From Kosakonia sp. BYX6 (GTDB lineage Bacteria > Pseudomonadota > Gammaproteobacteria > Enterobacterales > Enterobacteriaceae), in NCBI RefSeq assembly GCF_038449125.1, contig NZ_CP151800.1, positions 3,444,406 through 3,508,405 of the forward strand: DNA of 64,000 nucleotides. Reading direction: 5' to 3'. The notes below the pieces were generated by a model. It was not told where the DNA came from. It was given only the letters and a program-made list of their open reading frames with translations, and ran no database searches. The position numbers and the translations under genes were made by a program. Shown piece by piece: positions 25,555-36,044 of the stretch (its first letter is position 1; each line of letters begins with the position of its first letter).

Positions 25555-28053
25555 ATGTCTCATACCATAGCGCTCAACCTTGATGGCCTCACCTGCGGCC
25601 ATTGCGTTAAACGTGTTAAAGAGAGTCTGGAAAAACGTCCGGACGTAGAACAGGCAGATGTCACCCTCGAACGTGCGGAAGTCACGGGCAGCGCAAGCGC
25701 CGAGGCATTAATCGCCACCGTTGAAGAAGCCGGGTACGGTGCGAGCGTAAGCCACCCAAAGACTAAACCGCTGGCAGAGTCATCACTCCCGTCGGAAGCA
25801 CTGACAGCGGCCTCCCCTGAGCTTCCGGCAGCCAGCGACCTTGATGACAGCCAACAGCTGTTGATCAACGGCATGAGCTGCGCCAGTTGTGTCTCCCGGG
25901 TACAAAAAGCCTTACAGGCGGTGCCCGGCGTCACGCAGGCACGGGTTAACCTGGCGGAGCGCACCGCGCTGGTGATGGGCAGTGCGCCCGCCGCAGAATT
26001 AGTCAGCGCCGTTGAACAGGCGGGTTACGGCGCTGAAGCCATCGAAGATGACACCGAACGGCGCGAGCGCCAGCAGGAAACCGCGCTTGCCACCATGAAA
26101 CGTTTTCGCTGGCAGGCCATTGTCGCGCTGCTGGTCGGCGTGCCGATCATGCTTTGGGGGATGATCGGCGACAATATGATGGTCACCGAAACCAACCGTT
26201 CACTGTGGCTGTTTATCGGCCTTATCACCCTGGCGGTAATGATCGTTGCCGGTGGTCATTTCTACTCCAGCGCATGGAAAAGCCTGCGCAACGCCAGTGC
26301 CACCATGGACACACTGGTCGCACTCGGTACCGGCGCCGCCTGGCTCTATTCAATGAGCGTTAACATCTGGCCACAATGGTTCCCAATGGAAGCCCGCCAT
26401 CTTTATTACGAAGCCAGCGCGATGATTATTGGCCTGATTAACCTCGGCCATATGCTGGAAGCCCGCGCCCGCCAGCGTTCATCAAAGGCGCTGGAACGTT
26501 TGCTCGATTTAACCCCGCCGACGGCGCGCGTGGTCTCTGAAGATGGCGAAAAAAGCGTGCCGCTCGCCGAGGTGCAGCCGGGCATGACGCTGCGTCTGAC
26601 CACCGGCGATCGCGTGCCGGTAGACGGAGAGATCAGCCAGGGCGAAGGCTGGTTTGATGAAGCCATGCTGACCGGCGAACCAGTGCCGCAGGAAAAAAGC
26701 GCCGGTGACACTATTCACGCCGGGACGGTGGTGCAGGACGGCAGCGTGCTGTTTACCGCCAGCGCGGTAGGCAGCCATACCACGCTGTCGCGCATTATCC
26801 GCATGGTGCGCCAGGCGCAAAGCAGCAAACCGGAAATCGGCCAGCTGGCTGACCGGATTTCAGCCGTGTTTGTACCAGTAGTCGTCGCCATTGCGTTGCT
26901 GAGCGGGGCAATCTGGTTCTTCTTCGGCCCGGCACCGCAAATCGTCTATACGCTGGTCATCGCTACCACCGTGCTGATTATCGCCTGTCCTTGTGCGCTG
27001 GGTCTCGCCACGCCGATGTCGATTATTTCCGGCGTCGGTCGCGCTGCGGAATTCGGCGTATTGGTGCGGGATGCCGATGCGCTGCAACGCGCCAGCACGC
27101 TGGATACGATTGTGTTTGATAAAACCGGCACGCTGACGCTTGGCAAACCGGAAGTGGTGAGCGTTACTGCGCTGGATGGCGACGAAAGTGCAGCACTGCG
27201 TCTGGCGGCGGCGCTGGAGCAAGGTTCCAGCCATCCGCTGGCGCGGGCGATTCTGGAAAAAGCCGGCAACGACGCGCTGCCAACGGTAAATCAGTTCCGC
27301 ACCTTGCGTGGGCTGGGCGTCAGCGGTGAGATTGACGGGCGCAGCGTGCTGCTCGGCAATCAGGTATTGCTGGCGGAACAGCAGGTCGATACGCAGATGC
27401 TGGATGATGAAATCGCCGTGCAGGCCAGCCGTGGCGCCACACCTGTGCTGCTGGCGGTGGAGGGCAAGGCGCTGGCGCTGTTCGCTGTTCGCGATCCGCT
27501 ACGTGAAGATAGCGTCGAGGCGCTGCAACGCCTGCACCGCGCGGGCTACCGCCTGGTGATGCTGACTGGCGATAACCCGACCACCGCCAATGCGATTGCC
27601 AAAGAAGCCGGTATCGATGAAGTGATTGCCGGGGTTCTGCCGGACGGCAAAGCTGAGGTGATTAAAAATCTGCAACAGCAAGGTCGCCAGGTGGCGATGG
27701 TCGGCGACGGGATTAACGATGCCCCGGCGCTGGCGCAAGCAGATGTGGGTATTGCGATGGGCGGTGGCAGCGATGTGGCGATTGAAACCGCCGCCATCAC
27801 GCTGATGCGCCATAGCCTGTTGGGCGTGGCCGATGCGCTGGCGATTGCCAAAGCAACACTGCGCAATATGAAACAAAACCTGCTGGGCGCGTTTGTTTAT
27901 AACGCGTTAGGCATTCCGATCGCGGCGGGTATTCTCTGGCCGCTTACCGGCACGCTGCTCAACCCGGTGGTAGCTGGCGCGGCGATGGCGCTCTCTTCGA
28001 TCACCGTGGTAAGTAACGCCAACCGCTTACTGCGTTTCACGCCCCGCGACTAA
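25555..28053 (+). CDS. copA: CopA, Cu(I)-exporting P-type ATPase
   Basis: 832 residues. Two N-terminal heavy-metal-associated domains carry GLTCGHC (near 12-17) and GMSCASC (near 105-111). The membrane domain has the copper-binding CPC motif (ACPCALG near 480), and the cytoplasmic part has the phosphorylated DKTGTLT (near 522) and the hinge GDGINDAP (near 720). It pumps Cu(I) from the cytosol to the periplasm and is induced by CueR. A conserved frameshift site after the first metal domain should also give a 70-residue CopZ-like chaperone (separate entry). Confidence 0.97.
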   Translation: MSHTIALNLDGLTCGHCVKRVKESLEKRPDVEQADVTLERAEVTGSASAEALIATVEEAGYGASVSHPKTKPLAESSLPSEALTAASPELPAASDLDDSQQLLINGMSCASCVSRVQKALQAVPGVTQARVNLAERTALVMGSAPAAELVSAVEQAGYGAEAIEDDTERRERQQETALATMKRFRWQAIVALLVGVPIMLWGMIGDNMMVTETNRSLWLFIGLITLAVMIVAGGHFYSSAWKSLRNASATMDTLVALGTGAAWLYSMSVNIWPQWFPMEARHLYYEASAMIIGLINLGHMLEARARQRSSKALERLLDLTPPTARVVSEDGEKSVPLAEVQPGMTLRLTTGDRVPVDGEISQGEGWFDEAMLTGEPVPQEKSAGDTIHAGTVVQDGSVLFTASAVGSHTTLSRIIRMVRQAQSSKPEIGQLADRISAVFVPVVVAIALLSGAIWFFFGPAPQIVYTLVIATTVLIIACPCALGLATPMSIISGVGRAAEFGVLVRDADALQRASTLDTIVFDKTGTLTLGKPEVVSVTALDGDESAALRLAAALEQGSSHPLARAILEKAGNDALPTVNQFRTLRGLGVSGEIDGRSVLLGNQVLLAEQQVDTQMLDDEIAVQASRGATPVLLAVEGKALALFAVRDPLREDSVEALQRLHRAGYRLVMLTGDNPTTANAIAKEAGIDEVIAGVLPDGKAEVIKNLQQQGRQVAMVGDGINDAPALAQADVGIAMGGGSDVAIETAAITLMRHSLLGVADALAIAKATLRNMKQNLLGAFVYNALGIPIAAGILWPLTGTLLNPVVAGAAMALSSITVVSNANRLLRFTPRD
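25755..25766 (+). promoter_or_regulatory. Programmed -1 frameshift site in copA (CopA(Z) chaperone)
   Basis: The slippery heptamer CCCAAAG (25755-25761) spans codons 67-69 in the arrangement C-CCA-AAG. After a -1 slip the next codon is GAC and then TAA at 25764-25766. The product would be 70 residues, the length described for E. coli CopA(Z). Confidence 0.75.
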
Positions 28054-28060
28054 CCCTTCC

Positions 28061-28088
28061 CCCCGCCGTTTCTTCGGCGGGGTTTGCA
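28061..28088 (+). terminator. Intrinsic terminator of copA
   Basis: Eight-bp perfect arms CCCCGCCG and CGGCGGGG with a 6-nt loop TTTCTT, then TTT. It lies just after the copA stop at 28053. Confidence 0.8.
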
Positions 28089-28138
28089 CCTGCCAGCCAT
28101 GCGCGTTAGCATGAGTTTTTTCTTCTCAGGAAGCGCGT

Positions 28139-28948
28139 ATGAGCCTGTTTCAACGATTGAAAACCTTTTTTTACGCGCTACGTGTGCGCCACTATCGGTG
28201 GCCCGCGCTGGATATTATGTTGCCCGGTAACCGGCAGCTTCATCTGGTCGGCAGCATCCATATGGGCACGTACGGTATGGCGCCGCTACCGGGCGCACTG
28301 CTGCAAAAGGTACGCGACGCCGATGCCTTGATTGTTGAGGCGGATATCGCCGGTTCAGACTCCCCCTTCGACAACCTTCCCCTCGCCGAGCCGTTAGAAC
28401 ATCGGCTTAGCCCCGAACTGCTTCACGAACTGGATCAAACCCTGCAAACCCTGTCGCTCACCCGCGAAGAGTTCGAACAACGCCCCGCCTGGCACATCGC
28501 GCTGGTGTTACAAGCCACCCAAGCCCAGCGCCTGGGGTTACGTCCTGAATATGGCATCGACTATCAATTGTTACAGGCGGCGCAGCGGTTCCATGTTGAT
28601 GTGTTGGAGCTGGAAGGCACCACCAGCCAACTGGATATTCTGCGTCAATTGCCGGATGAGGGTAACGAGTTGCTGCAGGACACCTTAACGCACTGGCATG
28701 AAAATGCCCGACTGCTGCAGGTGATGATGAGCTGGTGGCTGGAAAACCCGCCCGGCGAAGATCATCTGACGCTACCGTCCACATTTAGCCAGCCGCTGCA
28801 TGATGTGCTGATGCATCAGCGTAATCAGGCGTGGTGTGAGCGCTTATTCGCGCTGCCGCCGGGGCGTTATGTGGTAGCCGCTGGCGCATTACATCTGTAT
28901 GGCGACGGCAATTTACCCTCGTTGCTGCGCCACAAAATGGCCGATTAG
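28139..28948 (+). CDS. ybaP: YbaP, TraB/GumN-family protein
   Basis: 269 residues, close to E. coli YbaP. Motifs: LVGSIHMGTYGMAP near residue 36-49, an EADI segment near 66, ATQAQRLGLRPEYGIDYQLL near 125-145 and the C-terminal AAGALHLYGDGNL. The family resembles the catalytic fold of the TIKI and haem-uptake-linked ChaN proteins, but no reaction is proven for YbaP. RBS AGGAAG. In E. coli ybaQ lies between copA and ybaP; it is absent here. Confidence 0.9.
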   Translation: MSLFQRLKTFFYALRVRHYRWPALDIMLPGNRQLHLVGSIHMGTYGMAPLPGALLQKVRDADALIVEADIAGSDSPFDNLPLAEPLEHRLSPELLHELDQTLQTLSLTREEFEQRPAWHIALVLQATQAQRLGLRPEYGIDYQLLQAAQRFHVDVLELEGTTSQLDILRQLPDEGNELLQDTLTHWHENARLLQVMMSWWLENPPGEDHLTLPSTFSQPLHDVLMHQRNQAWCERLFALPPGRYVVAAGALHLYGDGNLPSLLRHKMAD

Positions 28949-28991
28949 CAAGATGGTACTATTTTGCCGAGTCTGCAAAGGCGTATGCTAG

Positions 28992-29504
<513 letters not shown>

Positions 29505-29508
29505 AGGC

Positions 29509-31161
29509 TTACTGCCAGCTCACCTCACCTTTCGGTTCGTAAGTATTCACATCCAGCGGTGAATTTTTCTGGATGAACTCTTTCAGCACTTCTGCGTCAA
29601 TAAAGCCGGTGTTCACATAGCCGGCCTTATCATCGAGACGCGGATAGCCATCGCCGCCGGTGGCATTAAAGCTTAGCGTCGCCAGGCGATAGGTTTTCGC
29701 CTCATCAATCGGTTCACCTTTGATTTTCACCTCATTCAGCTTGCCGCCTTTGGCGACAAAACTGACATTGGCGAACTGCGGGTAAGCGCCGGAATCGGGC
29801 TTCATCTGCGCAACGGCGGTCAGATATTCCGTCAGCGCTTTACCGGTAAGATCGGCATACACCACCGTGTTGCCAAACGGCTGCACTTTCAGCACATCTT
29901 TATACGTAATGTCCCCTTCTTCGATAGAGTCGCGTACGCCTCCACCGCTCATTACCGCCAGATCGGCACCGGTGCGCGCCATTTGCGCGGCAAGAATCAC
30001 CCGCGCGAGGTTGGTTTGCACAAAGCGCACTTTGCTGCGATCGCCTTCAAGGTGGCCGTTGGTGTTGCCGATTTTCACCTCTAACTGCGCTTTGCCTCGG
30101 TTCTGGAACGGCGTCAGCAGGGAGAGCATCTGCGCGTTTTCGGTAATTTCTGGCGTGTAGAGTACGCGCTCACTTTTGCCGTTATCGTAGGTGACCTTTT
30201 TCTTCAGGTTGACCGGGATAAGCTGATAGCGCACCAGCTTCATCTCGCCGTTACGGAACTGGAAATCCGCACGGCCAACATATTTGCCCCACTCATGCGC
30301 CTGCACAATCCAGATGCCATTTTGCTGATCCGGCGCGCACGGTGTGCCCGGCACGTAATCCACCTGCTTTTTGTTCTCGGACGCCATGCAAACAGGATCT
30401 TGTGAGTGACCACCCACAATCATCGCCAGCGCACCTTTTGGCAGGCTGCGCGCCATTTCCACATCGCCCGGCGCGTTTGAACCGTGTTCGCCATTGTCGT
30501 AATGGCCCATATGAGTAGTGGCGATAATCACATCCGGTTTTTCGTTTTGATTGAGTTCTTCAATCACCAGCTTCGCTTCTTCTGCCGGTTTGCGAAATTC
30601 GATATCGGTGAAAAACTCCGGGTTGCCGATTTTGGCGGTATCGTCGGTGGTCAAACCGATGACGGCGACTTTCAGCCCCTGGCGATTGAAGATCATCCAC
30701 GGTTTAAACAGGCGCTCGCCGGTGCTTTTTTGATAAATGTTGGCGGATAAAAATGGGAATTTCGCCCATTTTTCCTGCTGACGCAGCACCGTGAGGGGGT
30801 TGTCGAATTCATGGTTGCCGACCGCCATCGCGTCGTAACCAATTAGGTTCATGCCGCGAAAATCCGGTTCCGCATCCTGCAAATCAGATTCCGGCACGCC
30901 GGTATTGATGTCACCGCCGGACAGCAACAGCACGCTGCCGCCTTCTGCGGCCACTTCTTTGCGAATACCGTCCACCAGCGTTTTTTGTGCCGACAGGCCA
31001 TATTCGCCATAGTCACTGCGCCAGAAATGGCCGTGATGATCGTTGGTATGCAGGATGGTGATGTTATAGGTTTTATCCTGCTCGTACGCCTGCACCTGAA
31101 GGCTGACCAACCCCATCGCCGCCAGCAGGCCCAGCGTAATGCTCTTCTTTAACAAGCTCAT
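29509..31161 (-). CDS. ushA: UshA, periplasmic UDP-sugar hydrolase / 5'-nucleotidase
   Basis: 550 residues. Signal peptide 1-25 (LLAAMGLVSLQVQA-YE). Metallophosphoesterase motifs: HTNDHHGHFW near 40-49, GGDINTG near 82, GNHEFDN near 117 and GGHSQDPVC near 252; the C-terminal specificity domain carries NLARVILAAQMARTGADLAVMSGGG. It degrades UDP-glucose and nucleotides in the periplasm for salvage. Divergent from fsr across about 170 bp. Confidence 0.97.
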   Translation of the reverse strand: MSLLKKSITLGLLAAMGLVSLQVQAYEQDKTYNITILHTNDHHGHFWRSDYGEYGLSAQKTLVDGIRKEVAAEGGSVLLLSGGDINTGVPESDLQDAEPDFRGMNLIGYDAMAVGNHEFDNPLTVLRQQEKWAKFPFLSANIYQKSTGERLFKPWMIFNRQGLKVAVIGLTTDDTAKIGNPEFFTDIEFRKPAEEAKLVIEELNQNEKPDVIIATTHMGHYDNGEHGSNAPGDVEMARSLPKGALAMIVGGHSQDPVCMASENKKQVDYVPGTPCAPDQQNGIWIVQAHEWGKYVGRADFQFRNGEMKLVRYQLIPVNLKKKVTYDNGKSERVLYTPEITENAQMLSLLTPFQNRGKAQLEVKIGNTNGHLEGDRSKVRFVQTNLARVILAAQMARTGADLAVMSGGGVRDSIEEGDITYKDVLKVQPFGNTVVYADLTGKALTEYLTAVAQMKPDSGAYPQFANVSFVAKGGKLNEVKIKGEPIDEAKTYRLATLSFNATGGDGYPRLDDKAGYVNTGFIDAEVLKEFIQKNSPLDVNTYEPKGEVSWQ

Positions 31162-31332
31162 GCTTCTCTCCCTGACCCATTAGTAAAAAGCGAAAGTACA
31201 GCGCTAAACAATAATAGACAAATAAGTTCTGGCCCTTGTAACTTCCTTCAAACATTCAACAACGGTATGTTAGCCAGGTAACTATTACTATCCTCACTAC
31301 TCTAAAGTCGTCTAACAATAAACGTGGTATTT

Positions 31333-32532
31333 ATGGCAATCAGTGAAACAACGCAGACATCGCCTGTCGCGCGCACATCGTTTGGTATTCTTGGCGCAAT
31401 CAGCCTCTCACACCTGCTTAACGATATGATCCAATCGCTCCTGCTGGCGATTTATCCGCTGTTGCAGGCCGATTTTTCCTTGTCGTTTGTGCAGATAGGC
31501 ATGATCACCCTCACCTTTCAAATCGCCTCGTCGCTGTTTCAGCCGGTTGTTGGCTACTGGACGGACAAACATCCGATGCCGTGGTCGCTGCCCATCGGCA
31601 TGTGTTTTACGCTCTGCGGATTGGTGCTGCTGGCCATGGCGGGAAGCTTTGCCACGGTGTTGATTGCCGCAGCGCTGGTCGGCACCGGTTCGTCGGTGTT
31701 TCATCCAGAATCGTCGCGCGTGGCGCGGATGGCCTCTGGCGGACGTCACGGGCTGGCACAATCTATCTTCCAGGTTGGCGGTAATTTCGGCTCGTCCCTT
31801 GGCCCGCTGCTGGCGGCGGTGATCATCGCGCCCTACGGCAAAGGTAACGTTGCCTGGTTTGTGCTCGCCGCCCTGCTGGCGATCATTGTGCTGCTACAAG
31901 TTAGCCGCTGGTACGCCGCGCAGCACCGGGTAAATAAAGGGAAAAAACCGCTGGCCATCATCAACCCGTTACCACGCAACAAAGTGGTGTTAGCGGTATG
32001 CGTCCTGCTGGTGCTGATTTTTTCCAAATACTTTTATATGGCGAGCATCAGCAGTTATTTCACTTTTTATCTGATGCAAAAATTCGCTTTATCGGTACAA
32101 AGCGCGCAGATGCACCTGTTTATCTTTCTGTTCGCGGTGGCGGCTGGCACGGTCATCGGCGGGCCGTTGGGCGATAAAATTGGGCGCAAATATGTGATTT
32201 GGGGTTCTATCCTCGGCGTTGCGCCTTTTACGCTGGTTTTACCCTACGCTAGCCTGTTCTGGACGGGAATATTGACCGTAATTATTGGTTTCGTGCTCGC
32301 CTCGGCGTTTTCCGCCATTTTGGTCTATGCCCAGGAGCTGTTACCTGGACGTATCGGCATGGTTTCCGGGCTGTTTTTCGGGTTCGCGTTTGGCATGGGC
32401 GGCCTTGGTGCGGCGGTGCTGGGGCTGGTTGCCGATTACACCAGTATCGAGTTGGTCTATAAAATATGTGCTTTCCTGCCGTTACTGGGGATTCTGACGA
32501 TATTCCTGCCCGATAACCGCCCAGAACATTGA
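31333..32532 (+). CDS. fsr: Fosmidomycin resistance protein Fsr (MFS exporter)
   Basis: 399 residues from ATG 31333; a GTG at 31324 would add three. Twelve membrane segments of an MFS transporter with the intact YWTDK motif (loop 2-3, near 78) and GDKIGRKYVIWGS (loop 8-9). The sequence ARTSFGILGAISLSHLLNDMIQ near the N-terminus is characteristic of Fsr. In E. coli overexpression gives fosmidomycin resistance. Ribosome site is weak. A perfect stem-loop lies eight bases after the stop. Confidence 0.94.
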   Translation: MAISETTQTSPVARTSFGILGAISLSHLLNDMIQSLLLAIYPLLQADFSLSFVQIGMITLTFQIASSLFQPVVGYWTDKHPMPWSLPIGMCFTLCGLVLLAMAGSFATVLIAAALVGTGSSVFHPESSRVARMASGGRHGLAQSIFQVGGNFGSSLGPLLAAVIIAPYGKGNVAWFVLAALLAIIVLLQVSRWYAAQHRVNKGKKPLAIINPLPRNKVVLAVCVLLVLIFSKYFYMASISSYFTFYLMQKFALSVQSAQMHLFIFLFAVAAGTVIGGPLGDKIGRKYVIWGSILGVAPFTLVLPYASLFWTGILTVIIGFVLASAFSAILVYAQELLPGRIGMVSGLFFGFAFGMGGLGAAVLGLVADYTSIELVYKICAFLPLLGILTIFLPDNRPEH

Positions 32533-32539
32533 TTTCTTT

Positions 32540-32564
32540 GCGGCCAAAGTCCTTCTTTGGCCGC
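32540..32564 (+). terminator. Stem-loop after fsr
   Basis: Perfect 10-bp arms GCGGCCAAAG and CTTTGGCCGC with a 5-nt loop. The downstream sequence is CCCTCTCTCC without a T-run, so it may act as a weak terminator or a processing block. Confidence 0.55.
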
Positions 32565-32761
32565 CCCTCTCTCCTGTGTAAATGCCCCCAACGCGTGATT
32601 TATGTTACGGATGACCCGGTTGGGGATTATTTTCATCCAGATTGTTGTTTTCTTCAAAATTCAACAATTATTCATAAACGTAATAGTAGAAATTGTCATA
32701 AACTGTAACCTGGCTACCGGTCATCGACCGTAGGATCCACGCATCAACGAAAGGAGACGGA

Positions 32762-34438
32762 ATGCATCACGCCACACCGCTTATCACCACCATTGTCGGC
32801 GGGCTTGTGCTCGCTTTTATCCTCGGCATGATTGCCAACAAACTGCGCATTTCTCCTCTGGTGGGCTACTTATTAGCAGGTGTGTTATCCGGGCCGTTTA
32901 CGCCGGGTTTTGTGGCGGATACCAAGCTCGCGCCGGAACTCGCCGAATTAGGCGTGATTTTGCTGATGTTTGGCGTTGGGCTGCATTTCTCTTTGAAGGA
33001 TTTGATGGCGGTAAAGGCCATCGCCATTCCCGGAGCGATAGCGCAAATCGCCGTCGCAACGCTACTGGGTATGGCGCTCTCCGCAATGCTGGGCTGGTCG
33101 CTAATGACCGGCATCGTCTTTGGGCTGTGTCTTTCCACCGCCAGTACCGTGGTGCTGTTGCGCGCGCTTGAAGAACGGCAACTGATTGATAGCCAGCGCG
33201 GGCAAATCGCCATCGGCTGGTTGATTGTTGAAGATCTGGTGATGGTATTGACGCTGGTGCTGCTGCCTGCGGTTGCCGGGATGCTGGAAAAAGGTAATGT
33301 CGGGCTGGCGTCGTTGGCGCTCGATATGGGCATCACCATCGGGAAAGTGGTGGCGTTTATCGCCATTATGATGCTGGTCGGCCGCCGCCTGGTGCCGTGG
33401 ATTATGGCGCGCAGCGCCGCGACCGGTTCGCGCGAGCTGTTTACCCTTTCAGTGCTGGCGCTGGCGCTCGGCATCGCCTTCGGCGCGGTTGAATTGTTCG
33501 ATGTCTCATTTGCCCTCGGCGCGTTCTTCGCTGGAATGGTGCTGAACGAATCCGAACTGAGCCACCGCGCGGCGCACGATACCCTGCCGCTGCGCGACGC
33601 GTTTGCAGTGCTGTTCTTTGTTTCCGTCGGCATGCTGTTCGATCCGTTGATTCTTATCGAGCAACCGCTGGCGGTACTGGGCACGCTGGCGATCATCATC
33701 TTTGGTAAATCACTGGCGGCGTTCTTGCTGGTGCGGATGTTCGGCCACTCGCCGCGAACGGCGCTGACCATTGCCGCCAGCCTGGCGCAGATTGGTGAAT
33801 TCGCCTTTATCCTCGCGGGCCTGGGTATGTCACTGGGGTTATTGCCGCAAACCGGGCAAAACCTGGTGCTCGCCGGGGCGATCCTGTCGATTATGCTCAA
33901 CCCGATCCTGTTTACTATTCTCGAAAAATACCTCGATAAAACCGAGACGTTGGAAGAGCAAACGCTGGAAGAGGCTATCGAAGAAGAGAAGCAGATTCCG
34001 GTGGATATCTGCAATCACGCCCTGTTGGTTGGTTTTGGCCGCGTCGGCAGCCTGTTGGGTGAAAAATTGCTGGCCCAAGGCATTCCGCTGGTGGTGATTG
34101 AAACCTCGCGCACCCGCGTGGACGAACTGCGCGAGCGCGGTATTCGCGCGGTATTGGGCAATGCCGCCAATGAAGAGATTATGAATCTGGCGCATCTGGA
34201 CTGCGCCCGCTGGCTGTTGCTCACCATCCCCAACGGCTACGAAGCCGGGGAGATTGTCGCCACCGCCCGAGAGAAATGCCCGAATATTGAGATTATCGCC
34301 CGTGCGCATTACGACGATGAGGTGGATTACATCACCGAACGCGGCGCGAATCAGGTTGTGATGGGCGAACGCGAAATCGCCAATACCATGCTGACGCTGC
34401 TGGAGAAACCGCCAGTAGAAGAGGCGGTGACGGGGTGA
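32762..34438 (+). CDS. ybaL: YbaL, CPA2-family cation/proton antiporter with TrkA-N domain
   Basis: 558 residues with RBS AAGGAG. About 12-13 membrane segments over residues 5-385 (Na+/H+ exchanger, KefB/KefC-like), then a cytoplasmic TrkA-N/RCK domain starting at NHALLVGFGRVGSLLGEKLL near 420. The GFGRVGS glycine motif implies NAD(H) or nucleotide binding. It probably exports potassium or another monovalent cation in exchange for protons. It ends with a bidirectional terminator shared with hipA. Confidence 0.92.
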   Translation: MHHATPLITTIVGGLVLAFILGMIANKLRISPLVGYLLAGVLSGPFTPGFVADTKLAPELAELGVILLMFGVGLHFSLKDLMAVKAIAIPGAIAQIAVATLLGMALSAMLGWSLMTGIVFGLCLSTASTVVLLRALEERQLIDSQRGQIAIGWLIVEDLVMVLTLVLLPAVAGMLEKGNVGLASLALDMGITIGKVVAFIAIMMLVGRRLVPWIMARSAATGSRELFTLSVLALALGIAFGAVELFDVSFALGAFFAGMVLNESELSHRAAHDTLPLRDAFAVLFFVSVGMLFDPLILIEQPLAVLGTLAIIIFGKSLAAFLLVRMFGHSPRTALTIAASLAQIGEFAFILAGLGMSLGLLPQTGQNLVLAGAILSIMLNPILFTILEKYLDKTETLEEQTLEEAIEEEKQIPVDICNHALLVGFGRVGSLLGEKLLAQGIPLVVIETSRTRVDELRERGIRAVLGNAANEEIMNLAHLDCARWLLLTIPNGYEAGEIVATAREKCPNIEIIARAHYDDEVDYITERGANQVVMGEREIANTMLTLLEKPPVEEAVTG

Positions 34439-34445
34439 GAAATAC

Positions 34446-34470
34446 AAAGCAGGCTCCGCCTGCTTTTTTA
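34446..34470 (+). terminator. Bidirectional terminator between ybaL and hipA
   Basis: Nine-bp arms AAAGCAGGC and GCCTGCTTT with a 3-nt loop, followed by more T on the plus strand; the A-run on the other side gives T on the minus strand. It serves ybaL and probably hipA. Confidence 0.88.
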
Positions 34471-35781
34471 TGGTGCCAGCCGACGGGCCGCCCGTTGCAC
34501 ACCGTCAAAAATGGCGTCGCTAATATGTACTGGAAATCCTGCGGGCAACCGCTGGCGTGCTTCGGCAATCACGGCGGGCGTTTTGTCGTGAAACTCGGTT
34601 AACAACGCTGCCATTCGCTCTTCGCTGAACCCACACTCTCGCGCCGTTGCCAGAAAGTTACGGGGGTAAATCATGTCCCAGTCATATTTTTTTCCACCTC
34701 TTCCGGTGGAACGTAGCGCCATCGCCATTTTAATCTCTTGCCTCGCCAGCCCTTGACCGCCAATCATAGGATAACAAGAGAGAATATCGTAAAGCGGTGT
34801 CAGGCAGTATCCACCGTTTGGTCGGATAAAAACGGAATAGTTTTTAGCATGCCCATCGCTAGCGGCAAGGAGCCAGAACAGAATATGTGAACGCATAAAA
34901 GTTTCTCTATCTTCATCAGCGTAATCTGACCCCAGCAAAAAATGCATGATCTCAACAATGCTCGGCCCGCCATCGCTCTCATATTTTTTCGTTGAAGGGT
35001 AACCAAGTGCCTGACACATATCTTCTTGTGGAAGACGGGCAATCCACCGGCCACCGTCAACGAAACGACGGTCAAAGCGTGTAACAGCCAAGGCGCGAGT
35101 ATGGGACGTAGAGATAATTTCACACGTAGGCACGGCCATCCCATAAAGGTCAGCCAGCAGCATACTCAGCCACTCATTCTCAACGCTTTCACGGAGATCC
35201 AGCTTGTAGCTATGGCTTTGGATCTCCCCCACAGGCAGTTTGAAAATATGCGTGGTAGGCGTAACGCCCGTTGGGATCTGCCAGCAGTCGTGATAACGAA
35301 GTAGCGCGGTCTTTTCCTGCGCACCAGCAATGGAAATACGAAAGTCCCTGCTCTCCTGTTGCAGATAACGGGAAGTACTCATGTAACCTGCCAGAATCTC
35401 TCCCAACTGCTCATCATTCAGCGCTTCACTTGATATCTGTTTGATGTTCTTTATCGCCTCTTCCGGCGGCTGAAGAATCAATGCGCCGACACAATCACGG
35501 CCGATTTCATATAACAGATCAAACGGCTGCAGTGAGTTCGCCTGATAGCGACGGGCAACCCTTTCGCGAATTTCGCGGTTATCCGGCAACAGATTATCGA
35601 AAAAATTGAATACGACTTCGCCTGAATATTCTATTTCACGCAGTGGCATAGAGAGCGATATAGGGCGCGCGCCTGCGGTTTGTAGCCACGTCTGGTGATA
35701 TTGAAAGATATTTGCGCCGCTATTTTGCTGCACTAATGACCCGACCAGAAAACCATTCATATATACGGACAGGCCTCTCAT
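34468..35781 (-). CDS. hipA: HipA-type serine/threonine kinase toxin
   Basis: 437 residues (E. coli HipA has 440). The key residues fall at the same numbers: Ser150 in the autophosphorylation loop FRISIAGAQEK and Asp309 in SDGHAKNYS, the catalytic/metal site. HipA phosphorylates glutamyl-tRNA synthetase (GltX) and halts growth, giving drug tolerance; the partner HipB neutralises it. The ATG follows the hipB stop codon with no gap, as expected for a coupled toxin-antitoxin pair. The locus is inserted between ybaL and gsk, which are neighbours in E. coli. Target of this homologue not tested. Confidence 0.92.
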   Translation of the reverse strand: MRGLSVYMNGFLVGSLVQQNSGANIFQYHQTWLQTAGARPISLSMPLREIEYSGEVVFNFFDNLLPDNREIRERVARRYQANSLQPFDLLYEIGRDCVGALILQPPEEAIKNIKQISSEALNDEQLGEILAGYMSTSRYLQQESRDFRISIAGAQEKTALLRYHDCWQIPTGVTPTTHIFKLPVGEIQSHSYKLDLRESVENEWLSMLLADLYGMAVPTCEIISTSHTRALAVTRFDRRFVDGGRWIARLPQEDMCQALGYPSTKKYESDGGPSIVEIMHFLLGSDYADEDRETFMRSHILFWLLAASDGHAKNYSVFIRPNGGYCLTPLYDILSCYPMIGGQGLARQEIKMAMALRSTGRGGKKYDWDMIYPRNFLATARECGFSEERMAALLTEFHDKTPAVIAEARQRLPAGFPVHISDAIFDGVQRAARRLAP

Positions 35782-36030
35782 TTACCACTCCTCCGTCCAG
35801 CCTTGCGTGGCTGTTTTTTCGCCTCTCTTTTCCACATGCAACTCCATATTCATTGCCGACAGGATTTTGAACAGGGTTTCGATCTGGGTTTTGGCCGGGC
35901 TATTTTCAAATTTAGAGAGCGTCTCTTGGCGTAACCCCACTTTTTCCGCCAATTGCTTTTGCGCTAATTTCTCTTGTTTTCGCACATCTTTTAAAAAAAT
36001 AGCTAGCTGTTCCGGGGACGTAATCTTCAA
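35782..36030 (-). CDS. hipB: HipB-type antitoxin, XRE helix-turn-helix
   Basis: 82 residues. Helix-turn-helix around residues 24-45 (QKQLAEKVGLRQETLSKFEN), then a C-terminal tail ending TQGWTEEW with Trp residues, the flexible tail that in E. coli HipB is a degradation signal for Lon. It binds DNA, represses its own operon and holds HipA inactive. Four dyad operators at 28-bp spacing precede its start, annotated separately. Confidence 0.92.
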   Translation of the reverse strand: MKITSPEQLAIFLKDVRKQEKLAQKQLAEKVGLRQETLSKFENSPAKTQIETLFKILSAMNMELHVEKRGEKTATQGWTEEW

Positions 36031-36044
36031 GGTTCTCTCTCCAT

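Noticed and set aside
32866-34014. 382-residue open frame on the minus strand within ybaL
   Set aside because: Antisense shadow of a strongly conserved antiporter gene; Ser/Ala/Pro-rich composition and no family resemblance.
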